Source: an uncultured Gammaproteobacteria bacterium
GTDB taxonomy: Bacteria > Pseudomonadota > Gammaproteobacteria > UBA6429 > Thiohalophilaceae
DNA: 64,000 bases
Direction of reading: 5' to 3'
Assembly (NCBI GenBank): GCA_937967995.1
Contig: CALBTB010000010.1
Coordinates: 186,001-250,000, forward strand
The stretch's first letter is position 1; the number at the start of each line of letters is the position of its first letter. Made by a program: the position numbers and the translations under genes. Of the stretch, positions 44,338-54,249 are shown one piece after another. The notes below the pieces were generated by a model that was given only the letters and a program-made list of their open reading frames with translations, was not told where the DNA came from and searched no databases.

Positions 44338-44391
44338 ATGTGGACAGCAAACCACAATGAAACAAAAGTGAACAAGTAAGGAGCACGTAAC

Positions 44392-44751
44392 ATGGCAAAT
44401 GTGTTGATTGTTGATGACTCACCTACGGAAGTGCATGTCCTCAAGGGCATTCTCGAGCAGGGTGGGCATTCTGTCAGCTCAGCAGACAATGCCGAGGATG
44501 GCATCAAACAGGCCAAGGCAAACAAACCGGATGTCATCCTGATGGATGTGGTGATGCCAGGCATGAATGGTTTTCAGGCGACCCGCGCGTTAAGCAAGGA
44601 TCCGGAGACCCAGCATATCCCGATCATTATCGTCACGACCAAGGATCAGGAAACGGATCGTGTCTGGGGTTTACGCCAGGGAGCCAAGGATTACGTCACC
44701 AAGCCGGTAGATGGTAAGGATCTGCTTGGCAAGGTACAGGCCGTACTGTAA
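44392..44751 (+). CDS. pilH: Twitching motility response regulator PilH
   Basis: Second single-domain receiver (119 residues), proposed to act as phosphate sink or to promote retraction through PilT. D8-D9 and D52 (VILMDVVMPGMNG) form the site; VTKPVD is the switch lysine. The N-terminus MANVLIVDDSPTEVHVLKGI follows the P. aeruginosa protein closely. AAGGAG lies about 8 nt before the ATG. Confidence 0.96.
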   Translation: MANVLIVDDSPTEVHVLKGILEQGGHSVSSADNAEDGIKQAKANKPDVILMDVVMPGMNGFQATRALSKDPETQHIPIIIVTTKDQETDRVWGLRQGAKDYVTKPVDGKDLLGKVQAVL

Positions 44752-44754
44752 CGA

Positions 44755-45309
44755 ATGAGCGTCGCACCGAGTACAACCACGCCCTATGCCCTGATTAAGG
44801 AGATAGAGGCACGTAGTCGGACCCGGGCCATGGGTTTGCCGCAGCAGGTGGAAGTCAGGCGTACCTGGTCGGGAATTGGTTTTCGTGTCGGCGATTTGTT
44901 GCTGGTGTCATCACTGGGACAAATCAGTGAAATTCTGGTCACGCCGAGATTAACCCGGTTACCACACGCCAGGGAGTGGGTAAAAGGGGTATCGAATATT
45001 CGTGGCGCGCTGGTGCCCATTATTGACCTGCGCGGCTTTATAGAGGATGTACCGTCGGAGAAGAGTCGTCGATTACGAACGCTGGTTGTTCATCATGACA
45101 CCTTGTCAGCGGGATTGATGGTGGATGAGGCTATGGGGCTTCGCCACTTTTTTGATGAAGAACGGGTAGGCGGGTTGTCCAGTTTGCCACCGGTGTACAA
45201 AGAATATGTCAGTGGTGGTTACAAGCAGGGTAATACACAGTGGGGTGTTTTTGATATGGAGAAACTCGTCACGCATAAACGTTTCTTGGATGTTGCGGCA
45301 CGCCTGTAG
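44755..45309 (+). CDS. pilI: CheW-like adaptor PilI
   Basis: CheW-domain protein (184 residues) that couples PilJ to ChpA. Conserved CheW positions lie in PHAREWVKGVSNIRGALVPIIDLRGFI and GLMVDEAMGLRHF. It begins 3 bp after pilH. Next is an 82-bp gap to pilJ, which carries GGAG before the pilJ ATG. Confidence 0.93.
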   Translation: MSVAPSTTTPYALIKEIEARSRTRAMGLPQQVEVRRTWSGIGFRVGDLLLVSSLGQISEILVTPRLTRLPHAREWVKGVSNIRGALVPIIDLRGFIEDVPSEKSRRLRTLVVHHDTLSAGLMVDEAMGLRHFFDEERVGGLSSLPPVYKEYVSGGYKQGNTQWGVFDMEKLVTHKRFLDVAARL

Positions 45310-45391
45310 GAGGGCATGACCCGTTTGGGTGGTGCAGGTGCGGCGGCAAAAATGGATAGCAGTAATTAAAAGTATACGCTAGGAGTCAAAA

Positions 45392-47407
45392 ATGAAATTA
45401 AAGACGAGTGAGGGACGGGCATTCAGCGCAGGCGGGCTGATGCTGATTGTCATCGTTCTGCTGGTAGTTTCACTACTGGGTATGGGCTGGTTCTTCTGGC
45501 AGAGTACGCAACTGGCAGCCGGAGACCAGAGGTACATTCAGCAACTGGGTGAGCAGAAAGTACTGTCGCAGGAAATTGCGAAACTGGCATCCCAGGCAGC
45601 ACGTGGTCGTCTGGAAGCATTTCCTGAACTTCAGGCAGCGCGCGACAAGTTTGAACAGATTCTGCAACGTCAGGTGTCAGTTACCGGTCAGTTACCGACC
45701 GTCCAGAAACTGAAAAAAGACTGGGACACCTTCAGTAAAAACGTCGACACCATTTTGCAACGCCGTGAAGTGGTGACCTCGATGCGGACCTACATCAACA
45801 GCATTAACGAACAGATCCCGACCCTGCTGGCCCTGTCGGACGAAGTTGTTGCCACCATGACAGAGCAGGGTGCACCTGCCGACCAGGTCTATATCGCGAC
45901 CCGACAATTGATGTTGACCCAGCGGATTTCCAGTAACGTATCGCGCGTACTGGAAGGTGGTGAAAGTGCGGTAACCGCGGCGGACCGGTTCGGTCGAGAC
46001 GCGGCCCTGTTCGGACAGGTCATCTACTCCATGTTGAATGGCAACCCGGCACGTCGAATTCAGAAAATTCTCAATCCCAGTGCCCGCGCCAAACTGACCG
46101 AAGTGCAAAAGCAGTTTAACCAGATTCGAAACCAGGTCGGCGCGATTCTGGACCGCTCACCGGAAATGTTCCAGGTTTCCAGCGCGGCCGAGGAAGTTCT
46201 GCTGGATTCCACCGGCGTACTGGATGATATCGAAAAAACCACTCTGGAATATGGCCAGTTAATTGACGATCGCTTTGAACCGGTGATTGCAAACGCCCTG
46301 GGTGCACTGGCCCTGATCTTCGTTGTATTACTTGGTTTCCTCTATATGCGTGATTCCAAGCGTACCCTGATGCACACCGAAGGACAGCGTCGTACCATTG
46401 AAGAAACCAACAAACGAAACCAGGAAGCGATTCTGCGACTGCTCGATGAAATGGGTGACCTGGCCGATGGTGACCTGACCGTGCAGGCGACCGTTACCGA
46501 GGACATCACCGGCGCTATCGCGGACTCCATCAACTACGCGATTGACGCATTACGTAACCTGGTACGGTCCATTAACGAAACCACGCAGCAGGTATCATCC
46601 GCAGCGCAACAATCTCAGGCGACGGCCATGCATCTAGCAGAAGCCTCTGATCACCAGGCGCAACAGATTACCGGTGCCTCATCAGCCATTAACGAAATGG
46701 CGGTGTCGATTGAAGCGGTATCCAGTCATGCTGCCGAACTGGCGGATGAAGCGAACAAGTCGGTAGATATTGCGGTGCGCGGTAACGAGGCGGTGCAACG
46801 CACGATTCACGGTATGGACAGTATTCGTGAACAGATTCAGGAAACATCAAAACGGATCAAACGTCTGGGTGAATCATCCCAGGAAATTGGTGACATCGTT
46901 GAACTGATTAACGACATTGCCGAACAGACCAACATCCTGGCATTGAACGCGGCGATTCAGGCGGCCATGGCCGGTGAAGCGGGTCGCGGTTTCGCGGTAG
47001 TTGCGGACGAAGTACAGCGACTGGCGGAACGTTCAGCCGATGCGACCAAACAGATTGAAGCCCTGGTGAAAGGTATTCAGTCCGATACCAAGGAAGCGGT
47101 GTCTTCCATGGAATCCAGTACCGCGGGTGTGGTACAGGGTGCGCAACTGGCACAAAACGCGGGTGAATCACTTGAACAAATCGAAAACGTGTCCAAGCAC
47201 CTTGCAGATCTGATTCGAAACATCTCGGATTCTGCGAAGCAGCAGGCCAGCGCGGCGAATAATATTTCCGACACCATGAACGTGATTCAGGAAATTACTA
47301 CACAAACATCAGCCGGTACCAATGAAACAGCGGCGTCAATTGGTAACCTGGCGGAACTGGCAAACGAACTACGTCGTTCAGTAGCGGGCTTCAAGCTGCC
47401 AGCTTAA
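45392..47407 (+). CDS. pilJ: Type IV pilus chemoreceptor PilJ
   Basis: Methyl-accepting chemotaxis protein of 671 residues. Two membrane helices (about 16-36 and 306-326) flank a helical periplasmic domain of about 270 residues of the PilJ type, followed by a HAMP-like segment and the signalling hairpin. The hairpin tip IAEQTNILALNAAIQAAMAGE and GRGFAVVADEVQRLAERS are intact. It senses surface contact or pilus tension in Pseudomonas. Likely methylation sites lie in the flanking helices. Confidence 0.97.
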   Translation: MKLKTSEGRAFSAGGLMLIVIVLLVVSLLGMGWFFWQSTQLAAGDQRYIQQLGEQKVLSQEIAKLASQAARGRLEAFPELQAARDKFEQILQRQVSVTGQLPTVQKLKKDWDTFSKNVDTILQRREVVTSMRTYINSINEQIPTLLALSDEVVATMTEQGAPADQVYIATRQLMLTQRISSNVSRVLEGGESAVTAADRFGRDAALFGQVIYSMLNGNPARRIQKILNPSARAKLTEVQKQFNQIRNQVGAILDRSPEMFQVSSAAEEVLLDSTGVLDDIEKTTLEYGQLIDDRFEPVIANALGALALIFVVLLGFLYMRDSKRTLMHTEGQRRTIEETNKRNQEAILRLLDEMGDLADGDLTVQATVTEDITGAIADSINYAIDALRNLVRSINETTQQVSSAAQQSQATAMHLAEASDHQAQQITGASSAINEMAVSIEAVSSHAAELADEANKSVDIAVRGNEAVQRTIHGMDSIREQIQETSKRIKRLGESSQEIGDIVELINDIAEQTNILALNAAIQAAMAGEAGRGFAVVADEVQRLAERSADATKQIEALVKGIQSDTKEAVSSMESSTAGVVQGAQLAQNAGESLEQIENVSKHLADLIRNISDSAKQQASAANNISDTMNVIQEITTQTSAGTNETAASIGNLAELANELRRSVAGFKLPA

Positions 47408-47428
47408 CGGTTAACGAGGTGAGCACCG

Positions 47429-48331
47429 TTGGTAGCCATGGGCGAACAAGTGCAAACACAGGCGTCCTGGCAATACACCCAGGTCCCTGCAATGGACGAT
47501 TTACTGTTCCAGCAGTGGGTGGAATTGCTTGAGTTACGCACCGGGATTGCTTTACCGCAATCCCGCAAGACGTTCCTGTTAACTAACCTGCATGCACGCA
47601 TGCGGGAAGTGGGCTATGACAGTTACCACGATTACCTCCTGCACGTGACGGATGGTTTGCGTGGTCAGGTCGAGTGGGAAATTCTGGTCGATCGTCTGAC
47701 CGTGCATGAAACCCGTTTCTATCGGGACAACAATTCCCTCGAACTGATTCGCGATACTTACATTCCGCAGTTAATAGATCGCGTCAAGCCACCTTATACC
47801 GTTCATGCGTGGAGTGTTGGATGTGCTACTGGAGAAGAGCCGTATTCACTGGCCATGTTAATGAATCAGTCACTGAGTCATTTTCCCGGTATGTATTTTG
47901 GTATTACAGCGTCTGATGTCAGTCGCGCAGCGTTGCAGACCGGGCAGGAGGCGATTTATCACAAACGGCGCGTTAAGAATGTACCAGAAGAAATCAAACA
48001 GACCTACCTGACGGAAGTAGATAAGGATCATGTCCAGGTGAATAACAGTTTACGTCAAAAAGTCTGTTTTACGCGCGTCAATTTGCTTGACCTGGCATCA
48101 GAACCTGTTGGCATGATGGATCTGATTCTTTGCCAGAATGTACTTATCTATTTTAAGCGCGATTTACGTAACCGGATTCTGGATCAGCTCGTAAAACGAT
48201 TAAAACCGGGCGGCATGATGGTTCTGGGTGCCGGGGAAGTATTTGGCTGGACGCACCCCCAACTCGAACTGGTTAATTATGAATCGACACTGGCGTTTGT
48301 GCGTCATTGTGTGAAGGGGGAAGCAGGCTGA
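47429..48331 (+). CDS. pilK: CheR-type methyltransferase PilK
   Basis: SAM-dependent methyltransferase of 300 residues that methylates PilJ. The CheR_N and CheR domains show RLTVHETRFYRD, the SAM loop VHAWSVGCATGEEPYSLAML and LILCQNVLIYFKRDLRNRI. I use the TTG at 47429 because GAGGTGAG lies 5-6 nt before it; the later ATG at 47438 is 14 nt from that site. The stop overlaps the chpA ATG (TGATG). Confidence 0.93.
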   Translation: MVAMGEQVQTQASWQYTQVPAMDDLLFQQWVELLELRTGIALPQSRKTFLLTNLHARMREVGYDSYHDYLLHVTDGLRGQVEWEILVDRLTVHETRFYRDNNSLELIRDTYIPQLIDRVKPPYTVHAWSVGCATGEEPYSLAMLMNQSLSHFPGMYFGITASDVSRAALQTGQEAIYHKRRVKNVPEEIKQTYLTEVDKDHVQVNNSLRQKVCFTRVNLLDLASEPVGMMDLILCQNVLIYFKRDLRNRILDQLVKRLKPGGMMVLGAGEVFGWTHPQLELVNYESTLAFVRHCVKGEAG

Positions 48332-51300
48332 TGCCGCAGGCGAAACAAATAGACGGTCACACGCTAAGCTGGGTCAAGAGTGAAATTGACACGACCATGC
48401 AGAACGCCCGCCAGGCGCTGGAAAGCTATGTCGAAACCCCGGATGACGAATCGCAACTGCGCTTTTGCCTGAATTACCTGCATCAGGTCTACGGCACACT
48501 GCAAATGGTCGAGTTGTACGGTGCCGGTATGCTGGCCTCGGAACTTGAAAAGCTGACTGAGGCATTAATCAATAACGAGGTCAAAAACCGCGAAGATGCC
48601 TACGAAGTCATGATGCGCGGCATGATGCAGTTACCGGATTACCTCGAAAAGCTGCAGCAGGGACAATATGACTATCCCATCGTGCTGTTACCGTTACTCA
48701 ATGATCTTCGCGCTTCACGCAGTGCATCATTGCTATCTGAGAGTGCGCTGTTCTCCCCCGACCTGGAAGTCGATCCACCGATTCCGCTTGAATCAGCCGA
48801 AGACTCAATAGACACATTGGCGAGAAAATTACGTCACGCCTACCACCTTGGCTTACTTGACTGGTTCCGTGACAGTGATGTGAAAAGTGGTTTGCGCCGA
48901 ATCAGCGCCGTGATTGATAAATTACGCCCGGCATCCAACGACCCGGATACCAGCCGCATGTTGTGGGCAGCCAGTGGTGTGATCGAAGCATTACGTGAAA
49001 AGGGCATTGAATCATCGGTCGCCGTAAAACTGCTGATGGGACAACTGGATCGGCAATTCAAAAAAATTATCGATCGCGGTGAGTTTGCATTAACGACCGA
49101 ACCACCACGTGATCTGCTCAAGAATCTTTTGTATTACGTTGCCAGTTCGCGTTCTGAAGGTGAGCGTGTCAGTGAACTGAAGAATGCTTTCCAGCTGGCA
49201 GACCTGATGCCGGATACCGAAACACTGGAGCGTGCGCGTGCCGACCTGTCTGCACCAAACGCAGCGCTGATGCAGACAGTTTCCTCCGTATTGCTGGAAG
49301 ATCTTACCCAGGTCAAGGACAGCCTGGATGTCTTTGTCCGTGCTGATGAGCGAGACCCGAATACACTCACCGGTCTGTGTGAAAAACTCGGTCAGATGGG
49401 TGACACACTGGATATGCTTGGCTTTGGTGAACAGCGAATGGTGCTGCAGGACCAGGTCAAGGTTCTGCAATCAATGGCATCCGGTGAACGTGATATTGAT
49501 GATGCCAGCCTGATGGATGTAGCCGGTGCGCTGTTGTCGATTGAAAATGCGCTGGGCGAACCGTCTGCAGCACATGTTGACAGAACGCGCATGGAAGACG
49601 AATCGGTTGATGATTCCATCATTCGCCAGTTTGCCGATCCGGATCAACGTAAACTGGTTCGACGCGTTGTTGATGAAGTCAAGGTCGACCTGGCAAATAT
49701 CAAGGACGCGTTTAACGATTACAGCCGTGCACCAAAAAATGTTTCGCTGTTACAGGATGTGCCGGGTTACCTGGATCGCATTCGCGGTTCACTCAACATG
49801 CTTACGCTGAATCGTGCGGCCGAAATCCTGTTAAATGCATCGCGTTATGTCAAAGCGCAAATTCTCAGTAATTCACAGCGACCTGAACCGGCGATACTGG
49901 ATAAGCTGGCCGACGCGATCAGTAGTGTTGAATATTATCTTGAGTCACTGACGGAAAGCTGGGGTCATCCAACAGCGATTCTCGATGTGGCAGAGAAAAG
50001 TCTTGCCGAGCTGGGTGTCATTCCGGGTGATGAATCACAGGATAACAAACAGCCTGACGCCGGACAGACTGAAGATGTCGAGCAGACACTGGTGGATATC
50101 GAAGCCCCGACGTTTGAAGAAGAATCCGCCGATGACATCGAACATACGATGGAACTGTCACTGGATCAGGATACGGCGCAGGCCTTACAGGATGCAGGAC
50201 CTGCAGAGGAAGTAAGAGAAAACGACGACCGGGAAGACAGCACCGGCGGATTGTCCCTGGAAGGATTTGATAACGAAGAAGAGGCGTTATCCAGTAATTC
50301 CATCGCGCAACCGGATTTTATTGAACAGCAGGAACCGGAAACCGAGGGTACAATCTCGCAGTCATTTGATTTGCCTTCAGTCGAAGAAAAACCGGCTGAA
50401 CCGGCTCCTGTCACTACCACCCCACCAGCCGGTGGTGGTCTGGTCGATGAGCTTGATGATGAGATCGTCGAGATCTTCCTGGAAGAAGCGGAAGAAGAAC
50501 ATGCCAATATCTCCCGCCTGCTGCCAGCCTGGCAAAACAACCCGGAAGAGATGGAACCACTAAAGGAGTTACGCCGCTCATTCCATACATTAAAAGGTAG
50601 TGGAAGACTGGTGGGTGCCGCTGATGTCGGCGAATTTGCCTGGGCGTTTGAAAATATGCTGAATCGCGTTATTGACCACACGATTGAGACCAAACCTGCC
50701 CTGTTCGAGTTACTCGAAAGCGGGCGCCAGGCATTACCGGCATTACTGGATAACTTCCGTAAGGGTGAAAAACCCGCACAGCATGCTTTTGCACTGATGG
50801 CGATGGCCGAGGCGATCAGTAAAGGTGAAGATGTCGATATGTCCGCCGCATCGCAACCGGAACCGCAACCAGAGCCGGAACCGCAACCGGAACCCGAAGT
50901 TCAACCCCAGGCACAGAGTCAGGAACCGGAAGCCGGTGTCGAAGAAATCGAACTGGAATTGAGTGAAAGTGATATCGATATTTCCCAGGCCGATTTTGAA
51001 CCCGAGAACATCGACCTGGAAGCCGTTGAAATACCGGAAGAACAGGCACCCCGTGAGGAAGCGGCGCCGCTGGAAATTGAAGGTATTGAAATCGAAGGTT
51101 TGGAAGATGACACGTCGGAAGCCTCCCGTGAAATTGAATTTACCTATAGTGAGCCTTCCGGCGCGCCCAGTATCGATCCGGTCCTGCTGGGAATTTACCG
51201 CAAGGAAATTGCCACACACCTGACCGGACTACATGAATATATTTATGAGTGGCGGCATAATGAACTGCAAAAATCGACCAACAACCTGGTACGTGCCTTA

Positions 51301-54243
51301 CATACATTAAAAGGCAGTTCACGCACGGCCAGCGTGCCACAGGTCGCGGAGTTGTGTAACTTCCTCGAAGAGCATGCCAAATATCTGCAGGATCATAACT
51401 TCGATGTGGATGAAGAGATGGTCTCCATTCTGGAAGACTCAGCCAGCTTTATAGAGCAAACGGTAGAGTTACTGGATAAGGATGATGCCAACCTGCCGGA
51501 CAACACTGATCTGATCAAACGTACGCGTCTGTTACTGGACAAGACGCGTTATGAATCACCCACCATGCAGATCGAATTGCCGGATACCCTGGAACAGATT
51601 CAACTGGAAGATGTTCCGGAACAGGCGCTGGATGGTGAGCCCAATATAGAAATCATCGAAGAACCGTCTGCGCTGGAAGCGATAGCAGAGCCGGTACAGG
51701 AAGAGGCAACTGAAAGTGCAGAGGATCTTTCCGATTATGACGAAGAGTTGCTGGAAATCTTCCTGGAGGAAGGCGTTGAAATTCTGGATGAAAGCGATCA
51801 CACCCTGCATGAATGGATGTCTGATCCGGAAAATATAGAACACGTAAAAGCCCTGCAGCGCCAGTTGCACACACTCAAAGGTGGTGCACGTATGGCGGGT
51901 GTTGTTGAAATCGGTGATCTGAGTCATGCCATTGAATCCATGCTCACCGCCATTGTCGATGACAACCTGGACGTGGCTGATGACATGTTCCGGGTATTGC
52001 AGAAAGCCCAGGACAGCCTGGTGGGTATGCTGGAGATGGTGCGTAAACAGCAACATCCCAAGAATGCTGATCAATTAATTAACGCCATCAATGCACTGGC
52101 CAAAGGTGAAAGCATTGGTGACATCGCCATGGATGCAGCACCTGAACCGGCAGCAGAAGCACCAGCGCAAGACGAGCCGACCCAGGCACAGCCAGCCGAG
52201 ACAGCTGCAGCAGAAGATATCAATCCGGCTGCTACTGCAGAACATATAGAAGAGTTTAATCCGCTTGCTGATCTGGATGTTCAGGCCGACAACATCGTGC
52301 CGCTTACCGGTGCCAGTCAGCAGATAGCTGAAGCGGAAGAAACTGCTCCGGCCGTTGAAGAAACAGCGGATCAGAAACAGGCCCAGCAGCGTGCACGCGG
52401 TGGTGAAGTCATTCGTGTTCGCTCTGATTTGCTTGATAACCTGGTGAACTTCGCCGGTGAAGTCAGTATTTACCGCTCACGAATGGAGCAACAGACCAAT
52501 GCTTTCCGTTATAACCTGACGGAACTGGATGACACGGTAGACCGTTTCCGCGAACAGCTACGTAAATTTGAAATTGAAGCGGAAGCACAAATTCAGTACC
52601 GCATTGATGAAACGGGCGCAACACACGAGGATTTCGACCCGCTGGAGTTTGACCGTTTCACACAGATGCAGACGCTGTCGCGCGGTATGATGGAATCACT
52701 TAATGACCTCAATTCCCTGCGCAGTATTCTTGCCAACCTGACGCGCGAATCAGAAACACTTTTATTACAACAGTCGCGCGTAAATACCGAGCTGCAGGAA
52801 GGCCTGATGCGTACCCGAATGGTACCGATCTCGGGTCAGGTACCGCGTTTGCGTCGTATCGTGAGACAGACTTCGGAAGAGCTTGGCAAGAAAGTCGATT
52901 TACATATACAGGGTGCTGACAACGAACTGGACCGCACGGTGCTTGAGCGCGTCATGTCGCCCATCGAGCACATGTTACGTAACGCGATTGCGCACGGTAT
53001 TGAAAAACCTGCGGAGCGCCAGCAAAAAGGCAAGAAGGAATCCGGTAACATCCTGCTGAGTTTTGCCAAGGAAGGATCGGATGTGGTGATTACCGTCAGC
53101 GATGATGGTGGTGGTATCGATCTGGATGCGATTCATAAAAAGGCCGTTGAGCGAGGCATTCTGAAACCCGGGGCACGGGTCAGCAAGGAATTACTGCTGG
53201 ATATAATTCTTGAATCCGGCTTCAGTACGGCGGAAGAAGTAACACAGATTGCCGGACGTGGTGTCGGCATGGACGTCGTCAGTAATGAAATCAAACAGCT
53301 TGGTGGCCTGCTGGACATCAAGACGGAACCCGGAAAGGGAACCATATTCCAGATAAACATGCCGCTCAGCCTGTCTGTAACTCGCGCCCTGATGGTTCAT
53401 GTTGGCGAAGAGTTATATGCAATACCATTGCTCGGTGTGGAAACAGTGGAACGGGTATCGCGTGACGAGATCGTCCGTATGCAATCCGAGACAAATGGCT
53501 CCTATAACTGGCTGGACAATGACTTCCGGTATATCCATCTCGGTTCCACCATGGGTATGACGGAAATGGCGCCGCCACCGGAAGACGTCAACAAGTTGCC
53601 GTTGTTGCTGGTACGTTCGGGTGAATACCGTGCAGCAATTCATGTCGATGGCCTGATAGGTAGCCGTGAAGTTGTTGTCAAGCCGGTCGGACCGCAACTC
53701 AGTACACTACGTGGTATCTCCGGTGCAACGGTCATGGGTGATGGTAGTGTCGTACTGATACTGGATATGGGTGTGTTGATACGTCTCGCCGCTACCACAC
53801 ACGAAGCTGAACTGGCCGAAGCCGGCGAAATGCCTGTTGAAGCCAGGAAACCGGTTGTCCAGGAAAAACGTACACCGGTGATCATGGTCGTGGACGACTC
53901 AATTACTGTGCGTAAAGTGACGACACGCCTGTTAGAACGTAATCACTACAAGACGGTTTCTGCCAAAGACGGTGTGGATGCGCTTGCGCAGCTTCAGGAA
54001 ATCAAACCTGACGTTATGTTGCTTGACGTGGAAATGCCGCGTATGGATGGTTTCGAACTGGCAACCAATATTCGAAATGACGACGCTCTCAAGGAATTAC
54101 CCATCATCATGATCACGTCACGGACCGGACAAAAACACCGTGATCGTGCCATGAAGATCGGTGTCAATATATATATGGGTAAGCCGTATAGCGAGGGTGA
54201 ACTTCTCGACAACATAACCAACATGCTCGAACAGAACGGATAA
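48331..54243 (+). CDS. chpA: Hybrid chemotaxis histidine kinase ChpA
   Basis: CheA-like hub of the Chp system, 1970 residues from ATG 48331 with GGGGGAAGCAGG upstream. Three canonical Hpt domains carry HTLKG with H752, H991 and H1180. N-terminal degenerate Hpt-like repeats include HQVYG (H51) and YLDRIRG near residue 490, where His is replaced. The kinase core has the N-box HMLRNAIAHGIE near 1546, DDGGGID and GRGVGMD near 1642. A CheW-like domain follows and then a C-terminal receiver with D1899. The P. aeruginosa protein has about 2470 residues. Linkers are acidic and Pro-rich, for example PEPEPQPEPE near residue 850. Confidence 0.96.
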   Translation: MPQAKQIDGHTLSWVKSEIDTTMQNARQALESYVETPDDESQLRFCLNYLHQVYGTLQMVELYGAGMLASELEKLTEALINNEVKNREDAYEVMMRGMMQLPDYLEKLQQGQYDYPIVLLPLLNDLRASRSASLLSESALFSPDLEVDPPIPLESAEDSIDTLARKLRHAYHLGLLDWFRDSDVKSGLRRISAVIDKLRPASNDPDTSRMLWAASGVIEALREKGIESSVAVKLLMGQLDRQFKKIIDRGEFALTTEPPRDLLKNLLYYVASSRSEGERVSELKNAFQLADLMPDTETLERARADLSAPNAALMQTVSSVLLEDLTQVKDSLDVFVRADERDPNTLTGLCEKLGQMGDTLDMLGFGEQRMVLQDQVKVLQSMASGERDIDDASLMDVAGALLSIENALGEPSAAHVDRTRMEDESVDDSIIRQFADPDQRKLVRRVVDEVKVDLANIKDAFNDYSRAPKNVSLLQDVPGYLDRIRGSLNMLTLNRAAEILLNASRYVKAQILSNSQRPEPAILDKLADAISSVEYYLESLTESWGHPTAILDVAEKSLAELGVIPGDESQDNKQPDAGQTEDVEQTLVDIEAPTFEEESADDIEHTMELSLDQDTAQALQDAGPAEEVRENDDREDSTGGLSLEGFDNEEEALSSNSIAQPDFIEQQEPETEGTISQSFDLPSVEEKPAEPAPVTTTPPAGGGLVDELDDEIVEIFLEEAEEEHANISRLLPAWQNNPEEMEPLKELRRSFHTLKGSGRLVGAADVGEFAWAFENMLNRVIDHTIETKPALFELLESGRQALPALLDNFRKGEKPAQHAFALMAMAEAISKGEDVDMSAASQPEPQPEPEPQPEPEVQPQAQSQEPEAGVEEIELELSESDIDISQADFEPENIDLEAVEIPEEQAPREEAAPLEIEGIEIEGLEDDTSEASREIEFTYSEPSGAPSIDPVLLGIYRKEIATHLTGLHEYIYEWRHNELQKSTNNLVRALHTLKGSSRTASVPQVAELCNFLEEHAKYLQDHNFDVDEEMVSILEDSASFIEQTVELLDKDDANLPDNTDLIKRTRLLLDKTRYESPTMQIELPDTLEQIQLEDVPEQALDGEPNIEIIEEPSALEAIAEPVQEEATESAEDLSDYDEELLEIFLEEGVEILDESDHTLHEWMSDPENIEHVKALQRQLHTLKGGARMAGVVEIGDLSHAIESMLTAIVDDNLDVADDMFRVLQKAQDSLVGMLEMVRKQQHPKNADQLINAINALAKGESIGDIAMDAAPEPAAEAPAQDEPTQAQPAETAAAEDINPAATAEHIEEFNPLADLDVQADNIVPLTGASQQIAEAEETAPAVEETADQKQAQQRARGGEVIRVRSDLLDNLVNFAGEVSIYRSRMEQQTNAFRYNLTELDDTVDRFREQLRKFEIEAEAQIQYRIDETGATHEDFDPLEFDRFTQMQTLSRGMMESLNDLNSLRSILANLTRESETLLLQQSRVNTELQEGLMRTRMVPISGQVPRLRRIVRQTSEELGKKVDLHIQGADNELDRTVLERVMSPIEHMLRNAIAHGIEKPAERQQKGKKESGNILLSFAKEGSDVVITVSDDGGGIDLDAIHKKAVERGILKPGARVSKELLLDIILESGFSTAEEVTQIAGRGVGMDVVSNEIKQLGGLLDIKTEPGKGTIFQINMPLSLSVTRALMVHVGEELYAIPLLGVETVERVSRDEIVRMQSETNGSYNWLDNDFRYIHLGSTMGMTEMAPPPEDVNKLPLLLVRSGEYRAAIHVDGLIGSREVVVKPVGPQLSTLRGISGATVMGDGSVVLILDMGVLIRLAATTHEAELAEAGEMPVEARKPVVQEKRTPVIMVVDDSITVRKVTTRLLERNHYKTVSAKDGVDALAQLQEIKPDVMLLDVEMPRMDGFELATNIRNDDALKELPIIMITSRTGQKHRDRAMKIGVNIYMGKPYSEGELLDNITNMLEQNG

Positions 54244-54249
54244 CTTGTC

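Noticed and set aside
50840..50940. Tandem EPQPEP-type repeat within chpA as a DNA repeat or mobile element
   Set aside because: It is an in-frame low-complexity linker between Hpt domains, common in ChpA and CheA hybrids.
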